From a virus: DNA of 64,000 bases. How positions within the stretch are numbered: the stretch's first letter is position 1; each line of letters begins with the position of its first letter. Below the pieces are notes generated by a model. It was not told where the DNA came from. It did not search any database and saw nothing but the letters and a program-made list of their open reading frames with translations. Position numbers and translations under genes: made by a program. This document shows positions 43,601-52,537 of this stretch, piece after piece. The stretch is taken from the IMG/VR virus record IMGVR_UViG_3300020172_000524, positions 1 to 64,000 of that record; one strand, given 5' to 3'.

Positions 43601-45866
43601 AATTTATTCTAACAGGGCTAGGTTGTTTGTTGAAGAAGACTTAGTAAAAGCTTCTAGAAAAGTTAAAGACAATTACTTAGTTGCTATGGTACAACTCTTT
43701 GGGGTTGATAACACAGGAACCAAGTTACAAGATAAGTTCTTCTCTAAAGCAGGATTACTTACTAAGAGCAATCCTAATAACTTAGCTAAGCGTATTGCAG
43801 ACATCCAAGAGAAGTATAGTGACTTATCTAAGAATCAAGTTTTAGCAAACCTTTACACAGCTGAGACTAACTCTGATAATGTTATTTTCAAACTTAGGAA
43901 TGCAAACCTAGATAGTTACTTGATTGGAGAGTATGAGAAAGCATTTATTACAGGACTTAATGACGTACGTCCAGACGTACGTGAAGTATTCCAGAATCTT
44001 GGCTTAGGAACATTCCTTCAGTTTGGATTTGCTAAAAACTCTTACGGTCTATCTCAAATAATTCCTTATGAGACTTATGTAACTCACACAACTCAAGCAG
44101 TAGCTAGACTTAAAGAAGGATTACAGGATGAACAGTTTTCAAAGTCTATCTCTAGGTACATAGGATTAATGACTTACTTCAATGATAGTAAGAATGTTCC
44201 TACGTTGGTTTTAAATTCTAAAGTAGCCAACGATGCTTACAATGCAGACTATTTAGTTACTGTAGGAAGAGATGCTGATACCCTAGACAGTGCGCTTAGA
44301 GATATTGCTAACTTTAAAAGTAAATCTTATACTAACTTTGAGAACATTAAATCTAAAGGTAAGTTTAGAGGTCTTCCTATAGAGTTAGTAGATGTTATCC
44401 CTACTAAGAAGACTACTCCTGTAGCTATGAGAAATAGAGAGGGTACTATTCTTATTGATGAGAAAGCGTTCATCCAGAAGTTTAATGATAAAGCTTGGAC
44501 TGAGCCTGTTAAACAATCAGATGATAGTTTTGCTACTCCATTAGCTTTAGATGAATTTCAATCAATAGAAGAGTTCTTGACGTTTGCTCTTATTCATGAA
44601 ACAAAGCATAACACAGTCAAGAGAGTAGACGGAGAGACTGTTGGGCAATACGAAGACAGAGTTAATCAAGCTGCTTTACAAGACTTACGTTATAGTTACC
44701 GTAAAGGTCAAGCAATTACAGCAGTTCCTTTTCAACCACTAAACGTACCTACTCAACCGTCTACTAGCGTTAATAAATTTGATAAGAAAAATTTATTTAC
44801 TGTAACTCCTATAAAAACTGCTGATAAAAAAGCAATTATTAAAGCAAGTATTGCTACTCAATATATAGGATTTGGTGAAGGTATCCAGGGAAGTTCGACA
44901 GAATTATACAGACAACAGGTATTACAACAAACTTTTAAACAAATTCCTAAAGTAGGAGATGTTGTTACAATGACATTTGAAATAGACTATAAAGATGTTG
45001 AAGTAGCAGCTAAAATAACTGCTTTAAAAATTAATCTAGAAGAGTCTATAAGTAATAAAGGTTTTGCAGTCGATTTAGAAAACATCAAAACAGGTAAAAA
45101 ATATGAAGTATATGTAGATACAGACGGTTCTATTTCACAGTTTGTAGGTAAAAAAGGATTAAAAATAGGAACTGATAACTATATAAAAGAGTTTAATATT
45201 GATGCTCAAGAGAACAATATTGTAAATTCAGGTAACTACTCAGCTGATGATGTTATATTTGTATCTGTTCCAGGTAGAAGAGGTACTGAATTACAACAAA
45301 AAACTCAACAAGATAGAACTATTAAAGAAGCTGTTAAAGCTGTGGAAGCTGGAGCTACTATTCTTACTGATAATAAATCTTATATAGACTCCAATAAATA
45401 TAATACAGGGGAACAAAGACTTTATAAAAATATGGAGTCTAAAGGTTATAGCTACTCTGAAATTACAATTGATGGTCAATTAATCGGTACTTGGAGTAAA
45501 TCTACTCAACCATCTACTGGTGTTAAGGAAGAAGTAGCTGAAACACAAGTAGCAATCCAACAGAACTTTAACTTAAAGGAGGGATCTAAGGTACAAGTAA
45601 ATACGAGTGATACTTCTTTTGAAGTAGAGTTAAAGACCTTTAGACAGAGAGATAATGTAGTAGAACTTTCTTATGTTAATTCTTTTGGTGTACAGATAGG
45701 ATATCGGGGAAAAGTTAGAAGTGGTACTTTATATCCTACAGAAATTTTTAATCAAAGAAAAGGATGGAGTAAGCTAAGTACAGCTAGTTATGTTGATATT
45801 CAATTATCTAATATGCCTTCTTCTCAAGATACTAATCAAACTATAACAGATCCATTTAAATGTTAA
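37659..45866 (+). CDS. Virion RNA polymerase of crAss-like phages (giant, multidomain)
   Basis: This 2735-residue protein carries the catalytic metal motif S-D-F-D-I-D-K (Asp1464, Asp1466, Asp1468). Upstream is R-I-P-V-Q-G-L-N-S-M-E, matching the double-psi beta-barrel context of crAss virion RNA polymerases, which resemble eukaryotic QDE-1-type polymerases. The enzyme is packaged and transcribes early genes after injection. The form is DFDID rather than DFDGD. A zincin motif H-E-T-K-H lies at residues 2313-2317. A separate C-terminal module (about residues 2390-2615) contains Y-I-G-F-G-E-G, V-I-F-V-S-V-P-G-R-R-G and I-L-T-D-N-K-S-Y, with function unknown. Confidence 0.8.
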   Translation: MAKIICPTRENKDFSNLSNAIGSDALARYVWLQHGNLPLNVTEDSEGNIVPNETYKRILNEVADGNENLALDTTSLMYYPSFKEKYAEEDPAFIVDYIKQEAQDKQEKAARRQAQVEEEKIIPGTKTLYIQSPEGDVVYTQEEGKEIFDSLEYLASTKKGWKGVVESLKERVTDIQTKIKNGASDPEVTVTPQELLIGKNLVNLLKHWPQVKAWYLSQDTNFGLELLEDEVDQETGGSVYNKNAHERSQMDLASAEVIKLVQSLPRYNKLTTQDRKDVKEGKKSITDFQVISNLTGFPVVGTFSTNWNVLTSSLSGITKYDKILQELEVVAQEYPQFRDLANMLPKEDIQDADLKTANFVASFVQTVSLPEIGAYQLSIGKRNVGKEVKLTSKVFKLGTRTVDNLIRYFDEDYFKSNPSYGILNDEGKTVLNIPKLLADFRGITDIRRFFADKNNIDSPEGRKLLQGIHKFYNALGIIPSNALYQKDKKALYDFLADTTFEVRELYDKLEASIDDKTVTQPLQFLARPQGSGKQLGPKFDIVNKIVGYYGKFEREFASGSYYNPEDKLQYNRVQYFYLTQVTNALNSVNSYNELISKPEFAHLDFRLNPNILGSVWMERMFGVSLKGKTIGQLKKELDGGKEFPRLKTKFSKEPFKIDIVNYSGLSIDADVKKGVTTTELTAEDKITQDFISFFAGGVVENIRFGDKGTSYATVTSGKIEERMYIPLNSEIMGMPEKPTSVVEQALVAQFKDYLTSEVYRILAINKDTKKHTYNKNGRQLFLFKDMLPKEDYDALTSEDDAVVKEAYGRVVNQLPTYLGNYFAEQTKAYKSRLSDSVLGDTSAIMSSITEEQREEQLVNSINALGFMDPALSKVGLNKNNLDYVIANYLKNDFIHKAEFMKVFVGDIANFQVKGDFREVFKRIPLTSSPGFVFQDNPVVMAHLNNSSGTNGLYKALRGGGRKFGKTVRTVVFNDVNTFSKEDWPTYRAALGLPDTMEYQEYVNSPKEADAQGLVSLDFYRNYLIGLGQWSQEQENAYLNEIEIFKILNKKEKTEEDYAKMQELKASMNYVGFPPLKLGHYGPIVEDPKLTALHKYSLAPMIPSMIAGTQLEELNKQMIAKQIDYATFNSGSKASNYGDALDFYVPDVNNQGTLKVNPSIKGNNVTTLHLTNLKQQQYIAPKFKNEATLATQMVKLIFGDFFAQGKLTDLNASTAKTISDLYKDYTNVLGNIIGAEEINLFNKLGISKDAQGNIVGFDNKKFYNFLKGELEKRDTSASLKRYIQLDEAGNIKYPLDATKNRAEIENILLSIINNKVISQKLHGESYVQMASTAQGNTRFTKPTEEQIKKYGINGLRFYRKGPDGTEPADVKIAFNPKKHAGLLNLTFRGKKIGTIDNLNKILKSNNQEAIDWVNQHTKKLSLVGVRIPVQGLNSMEYFRVREFLPTSAGPVIVVPSQIVVKSGSDFDIDKLTMFEPKLDANGEIVGDGGFDLGKYRESLPSQKEAMRMLKTLIEAKQALSEVLAVTPVYVNKKQLEKEIQELTESISSTEEEIGKFSNKKMNLEELQALMSEGSSEKENLIKAKIEEAKALAKSGDLAASLPVLKALKSEIKNYVESVNGVRNFKQANVNKLIDIFTSVLSMKENYDKLVLPNTNTVLTEISDKLNANPITSTELFSPLTSNRVYGDNIESKKALGIDAKLNTMQKEFQIAGLVYTNELSFMYPFSANKVGEGISLGEKTLTDGTSISRVISEAINGHVDIAKEDWIILLGLDKAKTPLFHAMILAGTPVKTALDFLNKPVVKYVLKESTRGPLFQQLGGRRGRRTDLTFNDILLDTFYELDSSEETYSIIQGSIVYNNSDNIKIKESILNIRSSVGSIENKEVADKVKDLVDLYMIKQLQGSIQQLTSLVDYNTKRFQNSYQVKADKITLGKIYSSFNSEGLNKLINKSALSKFNQSNSIESLMPQIFDVSNHPSVLDAITIYSNRARLFVEEDLVKASRKVKDNYLVAMVQLFGVDNTGTKLQDKFFSKAGLLTKSNPNNLAKRIADIQEKYSDLSKNQVLANLYTAETNSDNVIFKLRNANLDSYLIGEYEKAFITGLNDVRPDVREVFQNLGLGTFLQFGFAKNSYGLSQIIPYETYVTHTTQAVARLKEGLQDEQFSKSISRYIGLMTYFNDSKNVPTLVLNSKVANDAYNADYLVTVGRDADTLDSALRDIANFKSKSYTNFENIKSKGKFRGLPIELVDVIPTKKTTPVAMRNREGTILIDEKAFIQKFNDKAWTEPVKQSDDSFATPLALDEFQSIEEFLTFALIHETKHNTVKRVDGETVGQYEDRVNQAALQDLRYSYRKGQAITAVPFQPLNVPTQPSTSVNKFDKKNLFTVTPIKTADKKAIIKASIATQYIGFGEGIQGSSTELYRQQVLQQTFKQIPKVGDVVTMTFEIDYKDVEVAAKITALKINLEESISNKGFAVDLENIKTGKKYEVYVDTDGSISQFVGKKGLKIGTDNYIKEFNIDAQENNIVNSGNYSADDVIFVSVPGRRGTELQQKTQQDRTIKEAVKAVEAGATILTDNKSYIDSNKYNTGEQRLYKNMESKGYSYSEITIDGQLIGTWSKSTQPSTGVKEEVAETQVAIQQNFNLKEGSKVQVNTSDTSFEVELKTFRQRDNVVELSYVNSFGVQIGYRGKVRSGTLYPTEIFNQRKGWSKLSTASYVDIQLSNMPSSQDTNQTITDPFKC

Positions 45867-45870
45867 ACAC

Positions 45871-46383
45871 ATGGCAAGTTGCGACTTAAAAACAACAAAC
45901 AGAGAATACATGATATCTACGGGAGCCTTAGAACAAGGTTCTCGTAAGATAAAAAACGAAGGTCTCTTTGATGTAAAGAATGCAGAGATTAGAGATGCTG
46001 CTAATCAACGTTACAATCTAAACACTCAAGAACTTCCTTTCAGTAAAACAGAAAGAACTATTTCCAGAAGTGAGTATCTTAAAAGAGGGTCTGACTATTT
46101 TGTAGAATGGAACTTTAATGATAAGTTCTTTGATGAAGTAACTCCCACAGTAGAGTTTTATAAGTCTATGGAAGAAAATGAAATAGAAGATGAGATCATA
46201 CCTACTTATGATCAGTTGCAGATTCCATTCGAAGAGTTAATAGATGAAGATGTGATTGTTAAAGACAGTCCTACTAGATCTACTTTTCCTTTTGAAGCTG
46301 AAGACTATCTGGAAGATGTTAAGCCAGAAACTAAAGCTAATTTAAATAAACTCCAATTCAAAGAACAACAGTGTGGTCTTTGA
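45871..46383 (+). CDS. Hypothetical protein between two giant virion genes
   Basis: The 170-residue protein begins M-A-S-C-D-L-K and ends E-Q-Q-C-G-L, with a strongly acidic middle (E-E-N-E-I-E-D-E). It lies 4 bases after the RNA polymerase gene. No family was recognised. Its acidic, mostly disordered sequence and its position suggest a small partner or chaperone of the giant proteins, but nothing more can be said. Confidence 0.5.
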   Translation: MASCDLKTTNREYMISTGALEQGSRKIKNEGLFDVKNAEIRDAANQRYNLNTQELPFSKTERTISRSEYLKRGSDYFVEWNFNDKFFDEVTPTVEFYKSMEENEIEDEIIPTYDQLQIPFEELIDEDVIVKDSPTRSTFPFEAEDYLEDVKPETKANLNKLQFKEQQCGL

Positions 46384-46384
46384 T

Positions 46385-46392
46385 TATATTTG
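46385..46392 (+). promoter_or_regulatory. TATATTTG box before the giant zincin gene
   Basis: An exact TANNTTTG match lies 26 bases before ATG 46419. A TTG at the proper upstream distance is not seen, so this is half a promoter by consensus. Confidence 0.4.
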
Positions 46393-46418
46393 TATATATT
46401 CTAACTTAAGATAAAATA

Positions 46419-49400
46419 ATGTCCTGTAAAGCAACTATAAAATCTCCTATTACTGGTAAGACAGTTATGTCTACTACTTACTTTCAGTTAACTAATGTGT
46501 TTGACAAAGAGAAGGCTGTAGATATTTATAACAGTATGTATACTCCAGCATTCCAAGACTTACTTGGGTTTGATTGGACTACAAACAAACAGTATAGAGA
46601 AGAGCTTAACTTAAACGGAGAGCCTAAGATTGAGTACCTTAACAAGATACTTAATTTGGAAATGTCTGATTATCAGATAGATGCGATCAACTCTCAAGAG
46701 GATATCTTGACTCAGTTAGATCCTATGCAGAACTTTCCTAGCTACGAAGAAGCTCAAGTTGTTGCAGCTCAATTTAACTTAAACCCAAGATACAAGAATG
46801 TATCTGCAGAAGTAATAAGAACAGATGATGGTTTCAGAGTAGCAGTAGGTGTTTACAGTATAGCTAGACCAGAAACTAAAGAAACTTTAAGTGCTCTTAA
46901 CTTTGGAGAGATTATCTCTCAGTTCTTTCCTAGTAGCGATACTAATTGGAATGATGTAGTATCAGGATTACTTACTAGCGATCGTATCTCCGATACTCAA
47001 AAGACTATCTTATCTAAATTACAAGAATTACAAAACATCAACCCTAGTGTTAAGCTAGTAGTGTTCGATGATACAGACTCTATGGATGCAGGTCAAGTAG
47101 CATTCTATGACAATAACTCACGTACGATCTACATAGGTAAGACTGTAAGTGAGAGTATGGATGATTCTAAGCTTATTAGAGACATTATCCACGAGTCTAT
47201 GCATGCTTACACCATTAAGGCTTTGAATGAACCTGTAACAGATCAGGAGAAGGCATTTAAGGCAGAGATGGAAAAGGCTTACAACTCTTACTTGAAGAAG
47301 TTTCCTAACCTAGTTGTTAACTACGGATTTAACAACGTAGAAGAGTTTGTAAGTGAGGTAGTATCCAACCCAGATTTTAGAGCAGCTTTAATCACACAGC
47401 AAGAGTCTCTTAAAGAAGATAAGAACTTCTTAAGAAACATGATAGAGAAGATTACAAACTTCTTAAAGGGTTTGTATACTGACGTTCCTAACTTAGAGGA
47501 GATTGATTCTACCATCAATAATTATCTAGATCACTTAGTTGAGACTAGAGATATGCCTGTTACTCAGGGAGAATATGACTTAAGATTCAGAAATGAAAAG
47601 TTTAATCCCAACGGAGTTACAGACTTAGAAAGATTCCCAGAGTTACAGAAGTTTGTAAACTTCATCAATAAGAACTCTTCTACAAAGATGTGGGGACAGA
47701 TTACACAATCCCTTAAAGAGATTGACTCTTCTCTTAGAAACACTGGTAGATTACAAGAACGTTTCACTAGTATTAATGCTACTAACGCTAAAGATATCTT
47801 AGCTAATACTATTAGTTATTTAAATTCAGCTTTATCTACTCTTTCAACTGTACAGAATCAACTAGAACTTTACAAGAAGAACGCTTCTGAGTTTGAAGAC
47901 TTTGCAATCATTAAGACTTTTAACTACGCTAAGAACTTAAGTGGAGTAATCAAAGACCAGCTTAATGAGTTTGAAAAAGAGTTTAACTCTATCTTTAACG
48001 TAGCGGATATAACAGACATGCAAGAGAAAGCTAGCACTATTGAGGCTTTTGAAATGTCTGTACCTAACTACGAAGAAGTAGTTAGAGAGATTTTAAGCAG
48101 TATAGAAGGTACTCGTAAGTTAGCGGACTCTATTGACAGTAACTATAACAACGCAGTAATTGCTCCTATTGCTAGAGAGTTGTCTAGTTCTTTTGGAGAG
48201 AGTGCAACAATTGAAGGTAAGAAAAGAGTACAAGAACAACTTGCAGCATTAGTTGCAGCTAAAGCCAAAGCAGACTCTACTGGTAAAACAGCTTTATCTA
48301 AAGTTTTAGCTAGAGAGATTGAAGACTTACGACAGTTAGAGAAGTTTATTCCTACAGCTAAGAACATTGAAGAGCTTCTTAAAAACGATAAGAAGAACGG
48401 AAGAGAGACTAGTTTGTTAGGTATGTGGATTAACAATGCAGTTCAAGGTAAGAATCCTACTGTCCAAATTGTTAAACAGTTTATTGATAAGGCTACTGCA
48501 GAAGCTCAGGTAAACTCTGGTAAGTTTAGTAAGCGTGCTCAAGATATCTTTGATAGACTACGTGCCCTTAGAGGTAAGTTAGCTACTGAGGTAATGACTT
48601 ACCAAACCTTATATAAAGGTTTTACTAGAGAGGTAGAAGTTTTACATAAACAACCAGATGGTTCTTTCAAGAAAGTAAAGCAAGCAATCTTAAACACTAA
48701 GTTAAAAGAAGAGGAGTTCCAGAATGATCTTAAGATTCTTTTACAAAGAGAAGACGATGCTTTAAAGACAGGTAACCAATCTGCTATAGACTCTACCAAA
48801 GAAGCTACTAATAAGTTCTTAGAAGAGTATGCTATGCGTCCTTACACAGACGAATACTATAAGATTCAAGGCTTACTTACAGAAGAAGCTAAGCAAGCAA
48901 GAGAAGAGATCTTATCAGAGATTAGTTTCTTATCAGAAGATCCTAATCCTGAGGAAGGAACTAAAGACGAGATCAAAAGACTCTTAACTGAGTTTAATCG
49001 CTTAGGTTCTCTTTACTATTCTAATGGAGATGAGAAGCCAGCAGGAAGTAAAGAAAGAAGAATAGCTGAATCTATTATGGCTTGGAAGAAGGAAAGAAAC
49101 AATCGAGATGTTTTAACCTACGACAACCTAACTAAGAGAAAACAGTGGCAGATCCAAAAGAATGAGATAGATGAACAGTACTCTAAAATTTTAAAAAGAA
49201 AGAATGCTTCAGATATTTCTATGTCTATGGCAGGATTTGCAGAAGTGGCAGACGAGAATCTGGCAGAACAGAATGAAAATATCACTAAAGAGTTTGAAGA
49301 AGCTAAGAAAGTAAGAGATCAGTGGTACGAGGAGAATACAAAAACAGAAATTGCACCTGAGTTCTATCGACAACAACAAGCTATCACTGATTCGATTAAT

Positions 49401-52400
49401 GCTATTCTTAGTAGGTATCCTACTTTTGATGCACAAGATCTTACTGATGCTTACCAAAGATTAAACAATGCAGTATTAGGCTTTAGAGATAACGATGGAG
49501 CTATCCAAGGTAATGACGTTGTTAACGCTGGTAACTTGTTTCAGACTGTAAAAGAAATAGAAGAAGAGATAGAAACCATTAAGAAAAATAGTCAGGCTAG
49601 GGAAGTAAGCAAAGATGACCAAGAAGAGTTGGCTAGACTGTATAAGATGCTTAATGCTTTGCAGGGTAGAAAAGAAACTCAATACTATAAAGACAAAGTA
49701 TCAGAAGTACAGGCAAGTATCAGAACAGAGTTAGCTCAGGATGAAGAGTTCATGAAGGACTTGGATGAAAAAGCTAAAGCTAGAAGAGATTCTTACATTG
49801 CAGCACAGTTAATGAATACTTTTACAACAGTAGAAGATGTTAAACAAGCAATGATTGAGGAAGAGATAGAAGATAGGTTTAGAGCAACTCAATGGTATAA
49901 GGACAATCACATCGTTACAGAAGAAACTAGAATCGTAAACGGAGATACAGTAACAACTACAAAAGAAAGACCTTCTTATATTTGGACTCAGGTAGTACCT
50001 AAAGATCCTAGAAATATTATAGAAGAATCTCCTTCTTTTCAGTGGGCTATTCCTGTAATTGATGAGACTTTCAAGAATAAAGATTATCGTTTTACTACAG
50101 AACCTAGACCTAGAGAAACTCAAGATGGTAAATACTCTAACCCAGAGTATTCTAGCTTACCTGCACAAGAGAAAGCTATCTTAGATGATATTATTGCTTT
50201 ACATGAAGACGTACAGAAAGAGTTGCCTAAGAGTCAACGTGTAGGGTATGCTATTGTAAACGAAAACAAGACAGCATTTGAAACTTTATCTACTGCTTTA
50301 AGAAAGCCTCTAGATACATTCTCAGGAATCTATGAGTTGTTTAAGTTAACATTTGCACCTAACATAGGATCTGCTGAGTACGAAAGATTAGATGACTCAG
50401 AAGTAGAGGTTATTAGTGGAAGAAAGGTACAATTGATTCGTAGTCGTTATAAGACTCCTTTAAACACTAACCAAGTATCTTATAATATTCTAGGTAACAT
50501 TGCTAAGTTTGGTGTTTACTCTTCCCACTTTGCAGCCATGCAGAAGATTATGCCTACTGTGTTCAGCACAAGAGACGCATTAGAGAGAAACAAATCAGCA
50601 GAAAGTACTTTATCTACAGTAGACTTCGAAATTTCTAAGAACTTCTACGGAGAAGAAATTAGTTCTATGGGTAACAATAAGTATGTAAAACTTATTAGTC
50701 GTCCTTTAAATAAGTTCTTATCTGTAGGTCAACGTAAAGCTTTACAGTTTAACGTAATTGCATCTATAAAGAACTTTGCAATCAACTTATGGAACGCAGG
50801 TATAAACAATAACCTAGCAGGTGTAACTAGAGCAGAGTTTATTCAAGGTATGTGGAGAGGTATCAAACAATCAGATAAGATGTTTGAAGTGTACAGAGGA
50901 GGAGGAAATGTTTCTTACTACGCAGATTTATTGATGCATTTTAATGCTATGCCACAAGCACAACCTGGAGCTAAAGCAGATACTATCCATCAGACTATGT
51001 TGAATAGGTTTGTTTCTAGTGAGACTGCAGGATTTGTAGTACGTGGATACTTAGAAAGTATTTCTACTATTGCTGTATTTGAATCTATCATGAACCAATA
51101 TAACGTTCAGATAGAACAGGGAGGAACAACAAGAACTATTAAGTTAGCAGAAGCTTACGAGCAAGTAAATGGTAAACTTCAGCTTAAAGCAGGAGTTAAA
51201 GTAGAGAAAATAGATCGCTTAGAGCAAGAAATCAGGGATAGAATCTTTAACTACTTTACTTCATCTCAAGGTAACTACTATAAGAGAGGATCTGCTCAGT
51301 ACGAAAGATACATTATTGCTAGAATGGTGATGAGTATGAAGCGTTGGCTAACTAGCACATTTAATAATAAGTATGGAGCGAGAAGACTTCAGTTAAACAC
51401 AGGTAACCTAGAGAAAGGATTTAACAGAGAAGTTATGTCTTATGTCCAGTTGCTAGCTTTGGGAGGTAGTTCTATGGCTAACCAGATGACTACTGATCAA
51501 CAGAAATCTAGAATGCGTACTGCAGCAACTAACTTAGTAGCTATGCTTGCTGTTCAACAAGCTTTAATTACTACTATGGGTATACTTGCTAAGTCCTTAG
51601 ATGATGATGATGAAGAGCCTACTAGTCCTTTCTTGGCGTTTATTGGTAATATTCTTCAGGGTATGCATGATGAGTTAAGTACCTTTAGTCCTTTAGGAGC
51701 AGCAAACTGGGCTTACAAATCACTCCTACAAACTCCTCAGAAACAACCAGGAGAGAGTGATGCAGTAGCAAGAGCTAAACAAATAAGTTGGAGTTTGATT
51801 GGAGGTACAACCAAGGCTTCTTATGATGCTTTAACTCCTTTCTTTGATAAGGATACTTGGTTAGATCCTGCAGGTTCTTTTACTTATAGATATACTAACG
51901 GAAAACCCGATTCTTTTAGTACTCCTGAAGCATTAGAAGGAAAATCAAACTTACTTGCAGCTTTCATGATTTATACGGGAGCAGAAGTAGGTATGAGTCA
52001 ATTCCTACAACCAGAGAAGAAGCTTTATACAGTTCTAAAATACAATCCAAGGTTAGACTTTACAGAGGAAAGAAGAATTAAACTAGATCCAATGGGAAGC
52101 TACAATGAGTTGAGTGAAAGGGTAACAGCAATAAAAAAAGAGTTGAAGTCAGTAGTTCCCTCAGAGATAATAACAGATAGAGCAGAAAGAGACGCTAAGA
52201 TTTCCGAAATACTAGTCCTAGAGAAAACCATGGAAACAATAGGAGAACAATATTCATATGTAGGAGCATACTATAGAAATAGAAAGTTTGCTTCTTCTTT
52301 GGGTAGTTCAGAAGCAGCAGATCTAGATAAGGAGATTAAAAGATACCAAATACAGAATAACCCACAAGATTTTATCAGAGAAAAGATAAAGTCTAAACAG

Positions 52401-52448
52401 GAAAGTCTAGAAAATAAAAGAGCTAAGGAGAGACTAAGGGGAAAATAG
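46419..52448 (+). CDS. Giant virion protein with zincin metallopeptidase motif
   Basis: The 2009-residue protein has D-I-I-H-E-S-M-H-A-Y (H258, E259, H262), the HExxH zinc motif. A downstream N-N-V-E-E-F-V-S-E is the probable third-ligand Glu region, so a metallopeptidase domain occupies roughly residues 200-330. The centre is a very long coiled coil. The C-terminal third has W-N-A-G-I-N-N-N-L-A-G-V, amphipathic helices and a basic tail, resembling other crAss giant internal proteins. A virion protease could process host or phage proteins during entry or maturation. Its catalytic activity is inferred only from the motif. Confidence 0.65.
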   Translation: MSCKATIKSPITGKTVMSTTYFQLTNVFDKEKAVDIYNSMYTPAFQDLLGFDWTTNKQYREELNLNGEPKIEYLNKILNLEMSDYQIDAINSQEDILTQLDPMQNFPSYEEAQVVAAQFNLNPRYKNVSAEVIRTDDGFRVAVGVYSIARPETKETLSALNFGEIISQFFPSSDTNWNDVVSGLLTSDRISDTQKTILSKLQELQNINPSVKLVVFDDTDSMDAGQVAFYDNNSRTIYIGKTVSESMDDSKLIRDIIHESMHAYTIKALNEPVTDQEKAFKAEMEKAYNSYLKKFPNLVVNYGFNNVEEFVSEVVSNPDFRAALITQQESLKEDKNFLRNMIEKITNFLKGLYTDVPNLEEIDSTINNYLDHLVETRDMPVTQGEYDLRFRNEKFNPNGVTDLERFPELQKFVNFINKNSSTKMWGQITQSLKEIDSSLRNTGRLQERFTSINATNAKDILANTISYLNSALSTLSTVQNQLELYKKNASEFEDFAIIKTFNYAKNLSGVIKDQLNEFEKEFNSIFNVADITDMQEKASTIEAFEMSVPNYEEVVREILSSIEGTRKLADSIDSNYNNAVIAPIARELSSSFGESATIEGKKRVQEQLAALVAAKAKADSTGKTALSKVLAREIEDLRQLEKFIPTAKNIEELLKNDKKNGRETSLLGMWINNAVQGKNPTVQIVKQFIDKATAEAQVNSGKFSKRAQDIFDRLRALRGKLATEVMTYQTLYKGFTREVEVLHKQPDGSFKKVKQAILNTKLKEEEFQNDLKILLQREDDALKTGNQSAIDSTKEATNKFLEEYAMRPYTDEYYKIQGLLTEEAKQAREEILSEISFLSEDPNPEEGTKDEIKRLLTEFNRLGSLYYSNGDEKPAGSKERRIAESIMAWKKERNNRDVLTYDNLTKRKQWQIQKNEIDEQYSKILKRKNASDISMSMAGFAEVADENLAEQNENITKEFEEAKKVRDQWYEENTKTEIAPEFYRQQQAITDSINAILSRYPTFDAQDLTDAYQRLNNAVLGFRDNDGAIQGNDVVNAGNLFQTVKEIEEEIETIKKNSQAREVSKDDQEELARLYKMLNALQGRKETQYYKDKVSEVQASIRTELAQDEEFMKDLDEKAKARRDSYIAAQLMNTFTTVEDVKQAMIEEEIEDRFRATQWYKDNHIVTEETRIVNGDTVTTTKERPSYIWTQVVPKDPRNIIEESPSFQWAIPVIDETFKNKDYRFTTEPRPRETQDGKYSNPEYSSLPAQEKAILDDIIALHEDVQKELPKSQRVGYAIVNENKTAFETLSTALRKPLDTFSGIYELFKLTFAPNIGSAEYERLDDSEVEVISGRKVQLIRSRYKTPLNTNQVSYNILGNIAKFGVYSSHFAAMQKIMPTVFSTRDALERNKSAESTLSTVDFEISKNFYGEEISSMGNNKYVKLISRPLNKFLSVGQRKALQFNVIASIKNFAINLWNAGINNNLAGVTRAEFIQGMWRGIKQSDKMFEVYRGGGNVSYYADLLMHFNAMPQAQPGAKADTIHQTMLNRFVSSETAGFVVRGYLESISTIAVFESIMNQYNVQIEQGGTTRTIKLAEAYEQVNGKLQLKAGVKVEKIDRLEQEIRDRIFNYFTSSQGNYYKRGSAQYERYIIARMVMSMKRWLTSTFNNKYGARRLQLNTGNLEKGFNREVMSYVQLLALGGSSMANQMTTDQQKSRMRTAATNLVAMLAVQQALITTMGILAKSLDDDDEEPTSPFLAFIGNILQGMHDELSTFSPLGAANWAYKSLLQTPQKQPGESDAVARAKQISWSLIGGTTKASYDALTPFFDKDTWLDPAGSFTYRYTNGKPDSFSTPEALEGKSNLLAAFMIYTGAEVGMSQFLQPEKKLYTVLKYNPRLDFTEERRIKLDPMGSYNELSERVTAIKKELKSVVPSEIITDRAERDAKISEILVLEKTMETIGEQYSYVGAYYRNRKFASSLGSSEAADLDKEIKRYQIQNNPQDFIREKIKSKQESLENKRAKERLRGK

Positions 52449-52461
52449 TCCTCCTAGTTTC

Positions 52462-52491
52462 TTGACTTTATTTTTAATTAAAGTATTTTTG
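52462..52491 (+). promoter_or_regulatory. Bacteroidota-type promoter of the fibre/lysis segment
   Basis: TTG (52462-52464, within TTGAC) and TATTTTTG (52484-52491) are 19 bases apart. It directs the genes from 52538 on. Confidence 0.75.
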
Positions 52492-52537
52492 TTATACGGA
52501 CTAAGGTCGGACTTAACAGTCGTAAAGATAAATATTT

